Both the position numbers and the translations under genes were made by a program. The notes under the pieces were generated by a model. That model did no database searches. It was given only the letters and a program-made list of their open reading frames with translations, and was not told the origin of the DNA. A DNA stretch of 64,000 nt from positions 19,567,977 through 19,631,976 of the forward strand of contig OW203989.1 of assembly GCA_934047225.1 (NCBI GenBank), written 5' to 3'. The DNA is from Ypsolopha sequella (lineage: Eukaryota; Arthropoda; Insecta; Lepidoptera; Ypsolophidae). Positions 1 to 11,039 of this stretch are shown piece by piece; position 1 is the first letter of the stretch, and each line of letters starts with the position of its first letter.

Positions 1-800
1 AAATGGTCTAAAACAAACTACTTTAACGGCCCCCGATTTCTTTATTTTAAAGATAAAAATAATAAAATATAGATTTCTACTCATTTATTTGTAAGAATTT
101 ACCTAAACAGTTTTTTAAGACCTTCCAGGTAAATAATAATTTTTGATACCGTAAAGAAAAAAAGGGGCAATTACTTTCAATATTTTTACCACCTACGCTG
201 TGGCTTTGATTCATCTTCTATACAACTTAATTTCAAGTAAATTAATATTAGTTATTAGATTTTCTTTGTCCCTATCGCTTTTAGGAGAATTTCAACTACT
301 AAATTAATTACCTGATAAATTTTTAACATCAGTCATGTTGAGGTCGGAATTAAACCAGGTTTCTAAAAATATGATGTTTACGTAATTTGAGACTATAAAA
401 TAATTGTTTTCAGAAGATTTTCTTGAAATACTAAAAAGCGTTTACATTTATATGATTTTAATTTGGTAAGTATATGTAATGGGAAATGTGAAGAGAAAAG
501 TCACTCAATATTCCTCGTCCTACTATTTAGAATGAGAAACTATTGAGTCGAGCTCGACTTCAAGGAAGGAGAATTATGTAAATAAGGTATTTAGTATTCT
601 GGGCCACCACTTAGCTCTTCTGCACCGAGTCTCTTCTTGATATCATAAAGACCTTCAGCTGGAACGTTTGCTCTAAAGTTATGCCTTTTTAGTTAGGTCG
701 GTTTTTCATTTTTCTGAAAGGAAGGACACATACCTACTTTTGTCATTATAATTCGAAGCGTTTGCAATTGCTGTACGTAACATGGTTCATTTAGTCCTTT
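1..800. other. No recognisable feature
   Basis: AT-rich sequence with homopolymer runs. No ORF, splice-bounded GC-rich block or terminal repeat was seen. Confidence 0.5.
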
Positions 801-804
801 ACAA

Positions 805-872
805 CATACATACATATTATCTCATGCCTGTTTCCAAGAAGGATAGGTAGGGACTACATATTTACATCTACT
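805..872 (-). mobile_element. RTE-like non-LTR retrotransposon, 3' end remnant
   Basis: A diverged copy of the 3' end also present at 27372-27480 and 33531-33632. It shows an ACATACATAC tail, then 'GCCTGTTTCC AAGAAGGATAGG', then 'GGACTACA'. In those copies this sequence lies at the end of the reverse-transcriptase ORF. Only about 70 bp is recognisable. Confidence 0.45.
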
Positions 873-899
873 TATATTTTATCAAGTTATTATTATTTA

Positions 900-1090
900 T
901 TATATTAACGCTCAGCGCACGAGCCGCGCGTGCAGCTCGCCAATCGGCGGTTGTGAGTGCCCGTTTGACAATGACGGTGAATGCTGCGTCGTCATCCTAA
1001 GAACGACACTCACCTTGATGATGCCGAAACTGTATAGTTAAGACTGTACCTGAGCCTAGAGCATGACCAACTCTAGGCTATCTAGGATTC
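900..1090. repeat. Dispersed repeat, shared with 18905-19010
   Basis: A GC-richer block. Its core 'AAGAACGACACTC(A/G)CC' followed by 'ATGCCGAAA(C/T)TGTAT' recurs at 18935-18980 in the same orientation. Its origin is not recognised; it is probably part of an old retroelement. Confidence 0.45.
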
Positions 1091-1094
1091 GTTT

Positions 1095-2420
1095 GAAGAA
1101 ATTCGGACTCTCCTTGTATTGAAAAAAATATATTTGGTTTATTAATATTTTCTCTAGGGATCTTACGTATAAACAATTTGGTTTTCAAACGTTCGCTTCA
1201 AGAACGCGGTTAAGAGATCACCTTTTTTTTTTAAGTGGCTTAACTGTATTGCACATCCTACAGGTTTTATCCCTTTTAATGTAATTTCCTTGCAAATACA
1301 ATTGTTTTAAATTGATGTAATCACTTTGCGTGTATTACTGATTTATTGTGCTATAAAGAACTTAGTTATTATTATCAAGTATTTTCCATATTATTTTAAA
1401 ACTTCCCATTTACTGATAAATCTTCACTTAGACGCCAAATATCAGCTCTATCAGACAATGATAACAAAAAGCTGACTGAAACTTTGGGAATTGTACTATG
1501 TCGTCAAGTTTTCAAAATACTTAAATGCATTACCGACAAGTTGGTCTTACTCGCTAAAAGCACGAATCTAACGTAGGTACTTACTAAATTGGAAAGATCT
1601 ACACATTCATTTTTCATACATTCATCAATTATCACCCATCCATCTCACTTTCGAGTTTTGGTAAACACTATTCTTTCATTTTTTGAATGGTCGGATATAA
1701 CAGCAACAAAGCAGCATGTGAAACGTTAACTCTAGCTCACACCGCCTGCAGACTAGCTTTTAGCTGTAAAACGCGTCCAGTTACACCTAGTTCAGCACTT
1801 AGTCTAATGAACTTTATTCAGCTAGCCTGTTGTTACAGGCTACGAAGCTGATACTGAGCCAGACAAAGTATTTAGCAAGGTAAAGGGGTGAAGCCTTTAT
1901 GGATTTTTGCATGAAATAAAAACTTATTAAATTTAGTTTTAAGTTTGAAACACCAACGTTAAAGACTCGTATATTTTTTTTTTCAGGGGGTTCAACACTA
2001 AAAAGGAGCAGAAAAAAATAATCTCACCCTGGCATATGGGTTGTCTAAAATTTAATAGAGTACAATTTTTACTTTTTCTGTTATTTATCCTATTTCCTAT
2101 CCTTCCTATTCTATGCTACTTCCTATTTCCTACTACCTATCCTACTTCCTATCCTTCCTACTAATATATAAAAGCTTGTTGGTTTGCTAGCTAAGATCCT
2201 GAAAACCACTTGATGTATCGACATGAAACTTTCACTAACTTAAACAGTAGGTCCTAAATTAACATATTAAAATTTTATGTAGTTAAGTTTGTAATATATT
2301 TATTTTTAGCAGTTTAGTTAGTTTATGTTTTTAATATTTCATAGGATAATTTTGTCAAATTTAAGTTACTTTTTAATTTAATTATATTTCACATGCTATA
2401 TTTTGTGGCACAGGGACTTA
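1095..2420. other. No recognisable feature apart from a short pyrimidine repeat
   Basis: AT-rich. A degenerate CCTATTTCCTA/CCTATCCTTCCTA tract lies at about 2085-2163. No coding signal. Confidence 0.5.
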
Positions 2421-2424
2421 AGAG

Positions 2425-2690
2425 CGATTTCACAGCTGGATTGTGAAAAACCCACCTTTATCTTATTAATCGAAACAAAACACTTAAATTCAAAATTCAC
2501 TCAATAGTTATTCAACAAAACCTTATTATTCTGTATGTTGCCATCGCAAAGTTTCCATTGGTTTCTATAAATTAGAATTTCAAAAGTGTTGGATTTAAAT
2601 AATCAAAGGTTTTGTTGAATAACTATTGAGTAAATTTTGAGTATAAGTGTTCTGTTTCGATTAATTAGAAAAAGGCAGGCAGAGGAACAA
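2425..2690. mobile_element. Foldback element, family shared with 37010-37866
   Basis: Left arm CAGCTGGATTGTGAAAAACC... with TTAATCGAAACAAAACACTT and ACTCAATAGTTATTCAACAA. The right arm (2605-2690) is its reverse complement, ending in GATTAATTAGAAAAAGGCAG. The right end has lost the terminal block that the 37-kb copy still has. No ORF; non-autonomous. Confidence 0.75.
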
Positions 2691-2694
2691 AATA

Positions 2695-3815
2695 AAGAAC
2701 CAAGTCTGTAACAAAAACAAAATCTGAACAACGATATTACATATAAAGGTTGTCTGGACGAAATCGATACGAAATTAAAAAAGGTCAATTGCTTCATAAT
2801 TGTATACATATATATTTATTGTAAATAATAGAATTTATCTTACCGTGTCCTAGTTGCGTATCTCAACATAGTCAAGTAGTATTTACTTAAGTTTTAAATG
2901 GTTAATCTGTTACAAAAGTAGGTTAGCAACTTAAGGCACCCACCTGTGTCCGTGGAGTTTGCTGGCTTTTATAAATTGCTATTTACTTCAAATAAGTTAA
3001 GTAGCTTATTCCGCTGGGAGCAAGTTTGATGGAAAACCACTCACAAGCCCTGGGATATTATGTAAGTACGTCATTCGGCCTCGTATTCTCTAGCGACGAT
3101 ATTTTATAGGTCACTATGATACTTTCGTGGCCGTTTCCACCTTGAAACGTGTTTATACCGCTCATAAGTAATCTGAGGAAGACACAGCTAGATAGATGAT
3201 CGCGATTAAGGAATGTATGCAAAAACTGTGCAGGCAATTCAAAGAGTACAAAATGCTTGTGCAATATTACAAAATGTTCCCACATAACGCCTTATTTGAA
3301 TGAACACGAATTTAAAATGAAGTCGAGAAGAGAACTACATATTGCTTATCTAATAAAAAACATACTTTATTATAATACCAACAGAATACCTTTTTTTTAA
3401 TTTACTTGGCATTAACCAATTAAATCTTACCTCGATCTAAACAAAAAAAAAACTACTCTGCAACAAAAAACATTTGACCAAGGGATATGAAGGATGTTTT
3501 TAATACTCTGCCTCATTAATATGGAGCAATTAGCCACCAACACTACGTAAAAAAATTATGAATTCTTCTTTAAGAGGCTGCACAATGCTAAAATTCAGTC
3601 TCGCTCTAACGCTTTTGTGTTTTAACTGTCTAACCTGCTCTAATCAGATGCAGCGTACGCAAAACTTCAGTTATTTTGAAATCGTGGCTACATTAGGACA
3701 TTAACTATAATTTCTTTATTTATTAAAATGGTTTTTTCTAGTAAGTATTTGCGTATGTTGGTTTCTTTGCAACCTGAAAATTTTTACACAATATGCCGTC
3801 ATCAAATTGAGGCTT
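2695..3815. other. No recognisable feature
   Basis: AT-rich, with short open frames that lack codon or splice support. Confidence 0.45.
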
Positions 3816-3817
3816 TT

Positions 3818-3872
3818 GCTATTTTCATCAAAATCTACATCAAAAATCAGATTTACGCGGTAGACCTGCTGT
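3818..3872. mobile_element. Solo arm of the CAGCGGGTCTACC foldback family
   Basis: The sequence 'TTTTCATCAA' ... 'CAGATTTACGCGGTAGACC' followed by TGCTG matches the right arm of the elements at 49216-49382 and 60844-61011. No partner arm lies nearby. Confidence 0.55.
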
Positions 3873-3879
3873 TTTGAAA

Positions 3880-4680
3880 TATGGAAACTGAATCGCTTTT
3901 TTCGTAAAATTCATGCTTTTTTTAAAGTATTATTATTATAAAGGAGATTGAAAGTATGTTTATTTATAAAGTGTAATTAATAATTGTCTTGAGTCAACAA
4001 ACACCCCATATTTTTTTCAAATTTTTACTATCTTATCCTTTGCAAAACTGATGTTTAGCATTATGGAGCCCTTTAAAGCAGAATTAAAAGGAATTTAATT
4101 ACAAAGATGAAAACAGACTCGGAATTTTAAGCATCCTCATAGACATTGAATTATTTCAATTGCAATTTTTATTATTACCTCTACTACAAGGCATCGGCAT
4201 GGTTTTTGATGTCGAAGCAAAAGTAGTGGGGGAATGCACAGAAGTCATTTATTGGGACTGTTTGGAGGACAGAAGGGGGGCGCGACGGGAGGACAGGACT
4301 GGTGCCGAGCGGCTGTGATTGGTTTGTCTTATTCGTCTGTTTCCCGCGCTTTGGGTACAGTCAAATCACACAAATCTTTTTAGTAGAGTGTATTATTTTA
4401 TTAATTTTTGTGTTTGTGACCTGCAATTTAGCTACGAAGATACTGAAACACAAATTTTTGACTAGACAGGCAAGGAAAATGGTATACGACGTGAACTATT
4501 TCACAAAGACGGAGACTGTAGAAATAGATGTACGTTAAAAAGAGGTAATAATAAACTCAGTAGTCAAGTAGTCAGGATTAAGGTTCAGTGACCTTTTTTG
4601 TGAAAAATGCAAAATAAAATGTAGGCTTCCTAATTTAATTGACTCAAGAGTTTATGTTTATTTTGCGAAATCCATCGCCA
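3880..4680. other. Non-coding, one small GC-rich patch
   Basis: The patch at 4225-4355 (GGGGGGCGCGACGGGAGG) is GC-rich. It gives no frame with convincing splice sites on either strand. Nothing else was recognised. Confidence 0.4.
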
Positions 4681-4685
4681 TGAAT

Positions 4686-4927
4686 ACTCTTAATATTATT
4701 AGAGTGCATTACAAACTAGAAAATATCAATCAGAAACAAATCCAAAGACAAGAATTTGAAAAAATTCCCCGGGCCAGGACCAGGGCCAGGACCAGAACCT
4801 CGGTGGCACAATTGGTAGCGCGCTTGTCTTGTCGAATCCTGACCCGGGGAATTTTTTTCTTTGTCTTTGGATTTGTTTCTGATTGGTATTTTCTTGTTTG
4901 TAATGCACTCTAATAAGACTCAAGAGT
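4686..4927. mobile_element. Hairpin element with a tRNA-like centre, copy 1
   Basis: Two long inverted arms begin with AGAGTGCATTACAAAC and include AATCAGAAACAAATCCAAAGA. The right arm returns as TTTGGATTTGTTTCTGATT and GTTTGTAATGCACTCT. Between them lies CCTCGGTGGCACAATTGGTAGCG..., a tRNA D-arm/A-box-like sequence that has lost most of its anticodon and T arm. Related elements lie at 41228-41448 (complete tRNA-like body) and 52732-52936. Confidence 0.75.
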
Positions 4928-4929
4928 TG

Positions 4930-5690
4930 TTAGTAAATTAGTAGAGGGACACATTTTTTTTTATCGTATTCTGCAATAACAGTCATTCAACCTTGGTCCT
5001 GACCACTTATGTAGTCTATACAGTATAAATTTGTCTATATAAATTAAGCACCACATATAGGTAAAATTTTAGTATACCGTTTGGTAAGCAATTAAACTAT
5101 TGTCCTTATTAATTAGTGTACCTTTTACTCATATTAATCAATTGAGTCTTACAACACTCTCTCATATTTTACATATTCATTATCATTATTCATAATTTAA
5201 GTAAAGACATGAAAGCTTACTTTCCTCTTTATTATATATGTCTTCAATCAAATTTAAACAAAACATTTTCGAGTACATAATTAACACACCATCGGCTTAA
5301 AATATGTCTGTTTTGTAATTCTCTTTTTGGATAATATTTTTGCTCTTCTCGCCATACAGAAATTTCCTTTTCCTTGCAGCAAAGCTCATTTATTTCTCAT
5401 AAATTAAGAGGATCTTAGCGTTTTGTCATTATATGGCCTTTTCGTAATCAAATTCCAAAAACCTATATAATGTGACCTTTCACTATCACAGTCAGGAAAA
5501 TGTCAGCTAAAAGATAACAAAGTTTGATCGCTATAAAGTTTTTACTAGATTTGCTCTTGCTAGAAGCATTTTTGCTGGAATAGCAAAAAGATACTGCAAT
5601 TTCTTGTCGTAGCTTTTAAAATGCTAAAATACCTACGGGGCGTAAATACCTAAGCATAAATTGTTTTTTTTCAGAATATTACTTTTTAAA
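4930..5690. other. No recognisable feature
   Basis: AT-rich intron-like sequence downstream of the iRhom-like exons; no acceptor followed by a coding block was found on the minus strand. Confidence 0.45.
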
Positions 5691-5694
5691 ACAA

Positions 5695-6373
5695 CAATGT
5701 CCTTGCCGGGGCGCGGGTAGGTGGAGGCTACTAGTGCGACGTGACAAGCGATGAACTGGCCATATCATGATCTGCCTAGGCATATAATATTTTTGTAAAA
5801 ACTGTAAATTTATTAACATGTAAATCTAACACGCTCGTCGTCGCATCTGTTATTGACTTTTGGTGAAAGATTTTCGATTTCATACTTTACGATCTACCCC
5901 GCTGAGCGTCAGCCAGGCAACACTGTCCTTGCTGGACAGTGGCTGACTGGAATGGGCTCCCAGAAGAATGAAAGCGACGCCAGCGCATATAGTAGGTCGG
6001 GTTACTCGCTCCGCGCCTGTTGCCCTCTATATAGAGGAAAATTATCTACTTACAGTAATAACATAAGAAAGTCCGTTGAGCGTCAGCCGGGCGACACTCT
6101 CCTTGTTGGGGGAATAGGCTCTCGAGCGACACGCCGGCGGCGCAGGTAGCACATCGGGTCACTCGCCCAGCGCGTGTTGCCCTATACATACTGGGAAATG
6201 ATTTACTTATGGTAACAACATAAGACAGTCCGCTGAGTGTCAGCTGGGCGACACTTTCCTTGCCGGGGCGCAGGGTAGGAGGAGGCTTCTCGAGCGATGC
6301 CGTCGCAGGTATCACGTCGGTTCACTCAGCCTGCGCCTGTTGCCCTAAACCTACTGTTAGATGATCTACTTAC
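5695..6373 (-). repeat. Tandem decayed copies of the 3' half of exon C with splice donor
   Basis: Four degenerate repeats follow exon C on the minus strand. The conserved segment with the sense of ...SVARLTLSGLSYVVT starts near 6391 (the exon itself), 6228, 6071 and about 5896, with a partial copy near 5695-5750; spacing is about 157-175 bp. Each carries the CpG-rich block (CGCCCCGGCAAGG and GCTGACGCTCAGCGGACT in sense), then the donor position. The donor is GTAAGT in the exon, ATAAGT in the next copy, GTAAGT in the third and lost in the fourth. The second copy keeps an open frame ending SLSGLSYVVT-like; the third is frameshifted. They look like relics of unequal duplication of an exon end, now intronic. 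GC content is far above the flanks. Confidence 0.65.
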
Positions 6374-6542
6374 GGTAACAACATAAGACAGTCCGCTGAG
6401 CGTCAGCCGGGCGACACTGTCTTTGCCGGGGCGCGTAATAGGAAGGGACTCCTCGAGCGACACCGGCGCAGGTAGCACGTCGGGTCGCTCGCGCACTCGC
6501 CCCCGCGCCTCTCTCGGTGCTGCGCCTGACGCGCCGTACATA
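6374..6542 (-). CDS. iRhom: iRhom-like gene, exon with the SVARL block (exon C)
   Basis: A 169-bp candidate exon: one base plus 56 codons, ending in phase 0 at a perfect donor (ACC|GTAAGT, donor 6368-6373). The acceptor I chose (TTCGTAG, ending 6543) has a modest pyrimidine tract. It gives phase 2, exactly what exon B needs (AG+T = Ser). The peptide starts MYGASGAAPREARGR, has RPDVLPAPVSLEE, and ends GKDSVARLTLSGLSYVVT. The last block resembles the conserved KRESVAKM-type segment that follows the FGV block in iRhoms. Exons A, B and C therefore read in order on one strand with matching phases. The 5' boundary is less certain than the 3' one. The 3' half of this exon plus its donor is tandemly copied just downstream. 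No later exon (membrane spans, rhomboid core) was found between here and position 1. Confidence 0.6.
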
Positions 6543-6544
6543 CT

Positions 6545-8235
6545 ACGAACGGAAAATTCTGCTTTAACAACAATTATTACCAATATTGTTACGACATATA
6601 ATTGCAGATGCCTAAAACTTTTCGCTTCTACGGTTACTTTAAAATACAAGAGATATTCAGTAATAAATCAAGAGAAGCTGATTTGATTAATATTAGGATG
6701 TTTACGCTATCACACTGCGTATTTTCAAGCACTTCTTGTCTACTGTGGGTAAAGTTACGCTATTTAGGGACCTAAATTACTTATGATAATAGCTATCAAG
6801 AAATGGTATAATCATACGTTCAATTAAACTTCCAACAAATTAAAGCGATCCTATGACACCGTTCAAAGCATCAATGTCGACCTGAATCTGCGAGGAGTCA
6901 AAGACATAACGGACACCCGCCAGAGCTCGTTTAATTTTATTAACGTGACGGCTTTCGGACATTTGGAGTTCGGACACTCCATTGCTAGGCAATTTCCTTC
7001 TGTGAGCGGGCTCTAGTGTCCAAATGTAACGGGATTTCAGTATTCAGCAAAACGTATTTCAGCAAGATTTACTCGTAACTGGTTTATGATTGAGCGACTG
7101 ACAGAGTTCCGTTTTACAATTTTTTGTAGCTACCGAACCTGAAAATTTGTTTGTAATGAAATCTGGCAAGTTCGATTCGAGAGGGTTCCGTAACGTTCCG
7201 TGTTGAAAACTTGTAGTCTTTCTGTTTCAAAACCGCTAATTTGTACTCTACTTATACTTTTCGGAATTTTCTATTTTTTTTGTGTGCAATTGTATTGTAT
7301 TGTAAGTTTTGTATGACAAACAAGCAAATAATAACGAAAGCAAACATATGTATATATACATATATACATACTTCGAATTATATCCAAGATTGTTGTTATA
7401 GCGTGTTAATCTTACAATCATCGGTGAGCTTCGTTTCTTTTAAACCACTGTTCTTTCTTGAAATTGTATGCAGTTAAACTCTACTTATTTGCGCCTCCAC
7501 ATATTATTTTATCTCTGATAAGCACTTTTGACATCAATAACGTTTTATAAACAGGACGCCAAATAAAGCATGAGGCCATGTCCTTTAATTATTATATCGA
7601 TGGTCTTGTCGTATAAAAGCCATCATAGACTTATCTATGTCATAGACACAGCAACGAGTAGTAGTTTCATCAGCATTTCGCTAATTAATATAGCTATGCC
7701 GAAGCATGGTCAAATTTTATGCTTGGGGACTGTCTAGAAATGCGTAAATGTAAAAATTGACAATAAAATTGAAATTTCCTGTAGGTTCTTTCATGCTCTA
7801 AGGTTCTTCCAATAAAAGTAGTCAATAGTTTTCACATTAAGACCGAATTCGGAAACTGAAACTCAGCCAAACTCTATTGGTTCCGTTCCGATTTGCGCTT
7901 ACAAAGCCGACTGAGGAGCGAGTGTGCCTGAATCACTTAGCATCAACAATGCTAGGCGCTGCACACAGCTACAAGCACATTACGTAAAGCAGAGTCAGTT
8001 ATTTGGAGACGTCTGAGAGAGTAACAAGATTGCTGTTAGCTTGCCAACTGAGAATTACGTGCTGGAAACTTTCACACTCGACCCACATTCGATTCAATTG
8101 GATCAGGTGATTTTTAGGATTCCGTCAAAATAACAAAAAATATTCGTCTATCTGTTCACATCCAAGTGCAACTCCAAACAACTGGACTGACTGAACCGTG
8201 GCATGATAGGTTTACAAGGTGAAATTTCATCTACC
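6545..8235. other. Intron of the iRhom-like gene, no further feature
   Basis: Intron between exons B and C on the minus strand. It contains short inverted words around 6945-7030 (TTCGGACATTTGGA and GTCCAAATGTAACGG) but no resolvable element. Confidence 0.45.
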
Positions 8236-8237
8236 GT

Positions 8238-8560
8238 CCGAATTTCTATGGGAGGTTCAATAGGTGATAGACACCACAAATGCGAATTTTCAGGTGAATC
8301 AGATAAGGAAATGGTAGGTTACGTGACATCGAGACTCGTATTAATATGTGAGTACAATTTCGATTCTGTTGTGGACTTTACACGATGAATCCAAAGTTAT
8401 ACACACATGCACGGTGTCCATCCACACAACTGAATCGACGTTTTATTCACACATTAAAACGTTTCCTGATGTCACGTAACCTGCCATTGCTTTATCTGAC
8501 CCATTTGAAACTTCAAATGTGTAGTCTCCATCATCTATTGAGCCTCCCATAGGAATTCGG
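8238..8560. mobile_element. Foldback element with ~150-bp imperfect arms
   Basis: The left arm reads GAATTTCTATGGGAGG, AATAGGTGATAG, GGTTACGTGACATC. The right arm returns GATGTCACGTAACC, ATCTATTGAGCCTCCCATAG, GAATTC. The centre near 8360-8430 carries TTCGATTCTGTTGTGGA against TCCACACAACTGAATCGA. No ORF of substance; superfamily not determined. Confidence 0.75.
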
Positions 8561-8564
8561 GTGG

Positions 8565-9650
8565 TTAATTAACTTTTACCTTATTTATTCTATAAAAAAA
8601 AAAACAAGTGCGTTGGATAATAAAGAAAGTAATTGTTTAAGCAAATTACGACCTGTCCTTGGCACGATTTTGGTTCCTTACAAGTTGTGGATTGTTTACT
8701 AAAAGGATTGAAGCCAACAAAAGCTATTGCTAAAGTAATTTTCATTGTAACTGACTCTATCTATAGTCTCTAATCGATAATAATTTTAAGCACAATTATA
8801 TTACTTCGAAAACAGTTGGAAAGGGCATTGTTGTAACAGTCTGCCTTCCTAGAAGAAGAAGGATTGAAAATATTTATTCATTTTCATAAGACTGTACTGC
8901 TTGTTTCTGGATACTGTTATCCTCTATTCTGCCTTCAAAAACATAGCAACATTCTAAGAATGAAGAGAACGCCGTTTTCAACTTCGTATAAATCTTTGTC
9001 ACGGTGCAATTTTGCATCAAAGTTGAACTCTGTCAAAATAATGTTTAACAGAATTCATTAGAGCAAGAACATTATTGGAACGAAGGTCCTTATCGCACGT
9101 TACACTCCAAATACTTGGCAAATGCGAGCTGACCTAAAAAATTGTAAAAAATTTTTTGCTATACCTTATAGCTAGGCAATATGTTAGGTTTAGGTAAGGC
9201 TAGGTTTTATAGGTAGGTTAAAGGACTATTTGTTCGTGTTTAGTTGGCAATCGATAACCTTTATGGATCAACATACGTCGCATTGACTGAATTATTTCGT
9301 GTTTTCCAAAAATAAATACAGATCGAGTATAAAAGATCTTTCAGACAAAACACGAAAAAGATTCCTCAGAGAGCCCGATTAATGCGGACGTGGTTCTCCA
9401 TCTATAAATATTCCTTCTAGAATTGTTGAAGAAATACAACAAGCGAGTGCTCTACCAGATTTAGAGCTCCCCTCCCTTAATGTATACATGATAATTAGGG
9501 TGCATCAAATGAAAAGAAAATATAAAAGAAGATAAACTAAGAATATAAAGTGGTGTAAATTAAACAAAACCCCTACGAGATCCCGAGTACACGGTGTGCA
9601 CATCACAGTACCTACCATAGACTTAGCATATACTCCATATATATCTTAAG
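8565..9650. other. No recognisable feature
   Basis: AT-rich intron sequence. A patch of TTAGGTTTAGG-like words at 9184-9225 is too irregular to be telomeric. Confidence 0.4.
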
Positions 9651-9655
9651 TCTTT

Positions 9656-9692
9656 GGTACCATAGACGAATTTATTCGTCTACGATGGTACC
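9656..9692. repeat. Short hairpin GGTACCAT...ATGGTACC
   Basis: GGTACCATAGACGAAT pairs with ATTCGTCTACGATGGTACC, with a 3-base bulge and a 2-base loop. It lies just left of a foldback element and may be a remnant. Confidence 0.5.
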
Positions 9693-9734
9693 TACGTTAC
9701 AGCCATGCATATAGTGCATATATTCGTTGTACTG

Positions 9735-9985
9735 GATGTTAATATGATGATGCGGAAGCCGAAAACTGGCGATAGAACAACTTTCACTACGGCGCCAACA
9801 CTCGACGTAAAAAAAAATCAGCTGTTCCATAAAAATCACATTGCTACCCTACCCATACAACTACCCGACCAAAATAAATGAATGTTTTTTTTTTCTCGAT
9901 TCCTCAATTTTTTTTTTACGAAAAGTTGTCGTATGTGCTGATACTTTTGCCAGATTCCGGCTTCCATTACATACTTCAAATTAAC
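9735..9985. mobile_element. Foldback element related to 30723-30999
   Basis: The left arm has GCGGAAGCCGAAAACTGGCG and AACAACTTTCACTACGG. The right arm has CGAAAAGTTGTCGTATG and GCCAGATTCCGGCTTCC. The words match the TTAA-flanked foldback at 30723-30999 (GGAAACTAGCGATAG, CAACTTTTACTATGG). The ends are decayed and no target duplication is legible. Confidence 0.6.
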
Positions 9986-9989
9986 ATGC

Positions 9990-10690
9990 TGTATATGTGA
10001 TTGTGTTTTTACAACGCTTACCTATGTATAAACGGTGTGTTTATATTTAGTTAGTCTTTGAAACGTAGACAATAAAAAACATTTTCATTTCAAAAAAATA
10101 TCTTCACTTCACCTTTGAAAATAAAAAACACGTCACAGAAAGTTTAAAATGCAACTGTTTTTCAATATCTTTGTTTTAAATGCTATATTTCTTCATTTAA
10201 TGGATTAAAATTTTAAAGTTGTGTGAGCACCCACTAAGAATTGTAAAAAAAATTTAAATAAAGAATATGTTTGTTTTAAGCTACAGAGGACACATTAAAG
10301 GGGTGCGCCCCGTGGTAAATTAGAAAAAGACGAAAATATCGACCACACTACTCTGGACATAATGTTAGCAACACAAGACGACAGAGCGGACGAGCGTGGC
10401 AACAATTTGAATGATCAACGGCTGCGCGCGCACGCTAGAGGCCGGACCTGAGCGGCGCGCGCCATTAAGTTTAGCAATGTTGTGCTGAAATGATTAAATC
10501 ACGGTTTACTTTTATTTTGCGGCTCTTGGCCAAAGACCTGCACACCATCAGCCGCCTGAAGTTATCAATAGTCTACAACTAGAATGGCCGCACGTATTCC
10601 ACAGACGTCTTTGTTCTATCTCGTTTTCCTTTACTACTCCAAACATTTATTTTACTTCTTCAATAACTCCGCAAATAGAGTGGCTAAATA
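9990..10690. other. Intron sequence with a CpG-rich patch
   Basis: 10370-10470 is CpG-rich (GGCTGCGCGCGCACGCTAG, GAGCGGCGCGCGCC) in an AT-rich setting. It has no open frame bounded by splice signals. It could be an old element or a regulatory patch; I see no way to decide. Confidence 0.35.
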
Positions 10691-10695
10691 GTTAC

Positions 10696-10903
10696 CTAAT
10701 ATCATCAACATCGGGATGGTGATCGGGGGGTAAGTCAAGCCGGAGATCGCCGAGCGCCCGCGCCGCATGCCGTCTCCTTCTCTCGTTCCACAACCGTCTT
10801 TGTTCTCTCTCATTGTCCCGCTGTACCCCGAAGAAGGTCTGCGTCTCCCGCTTGAGGTAATCCCGCACAACCAAGGTGTGGGCACGCCGTAATCTGACAC
10901 CAT
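10696..10903 (-). CDS. iRhom: iRhom-like gene, exon with the conserved FFGV block (exon B)
   Basis: A 208-bp exon: two bases, 68 codons, two bases. The acceptor is strong (TTCATAG at 10904-10910) and the donor is AG|GTAACT ending at 10696. The peptide begins GVRLRRAHTLVVRDYLKRET, continues FFGVQRDNEREQRRLW, has an Arg-rich helix-like run and ends in LRLDLPPDHHPDVDDI. I recognise the same order of elements in the cytoplasmic N-terminus of animal iRhoms: Arg-rich, aromatic-FGV, D, Q..W, basic, G.L, LDLP. iRhoms are protease-dead rhomboid relatives of the early secretory pathway that control trafficking or degradation of EGF-type ligands and the sheddase ADAM17. That role is family knowledge, not visible here. 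The other open frame over this block is compositionally poor. The intron to exon A is 2414 bp and carries a sense-strand LINE fragment. Confidence 0.7.
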
Positions 10904-11006
10904 CTATGAAGATAGAATAAAGTGAAAAATTGTAGCGTAAAACTGCTGTTTCACAAAAAATTTGGTACATTATTCCACACTCTCTCGTGTACCAAAGCAA
11001 GTTATA

Positions 11007-11007
<1 letters not shown>

Positions 11008-11039
<32 letters not shown>

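Noticed and set aside
5695..6542. Exon C peptide considered as a PKD/KIAA0319-type domain
   Set aside because: The SVARLTLSGL block fits the iRhom order with exon B better; no other PKD feature is present.
6326..6649. A 107-codon minus-strand ORF as an independent gene
   Set aside because: Its first third is AT-rich and its last codons run past a perfect splice donor; better explained as exon C plus intron ends.
9184..9225. TTAGG-like words as insect telomeric repeat
   Set aside because: Spacing and sequence are irregular and too few units.
10692..11000. Whole open frame on the minus strand taken as one ORF starting at 11000
   Set aside because: The part above 10903 is intron-like (TTTATTCTATCTTCATAG acceptor). 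Only 10696-10903 has coding character.
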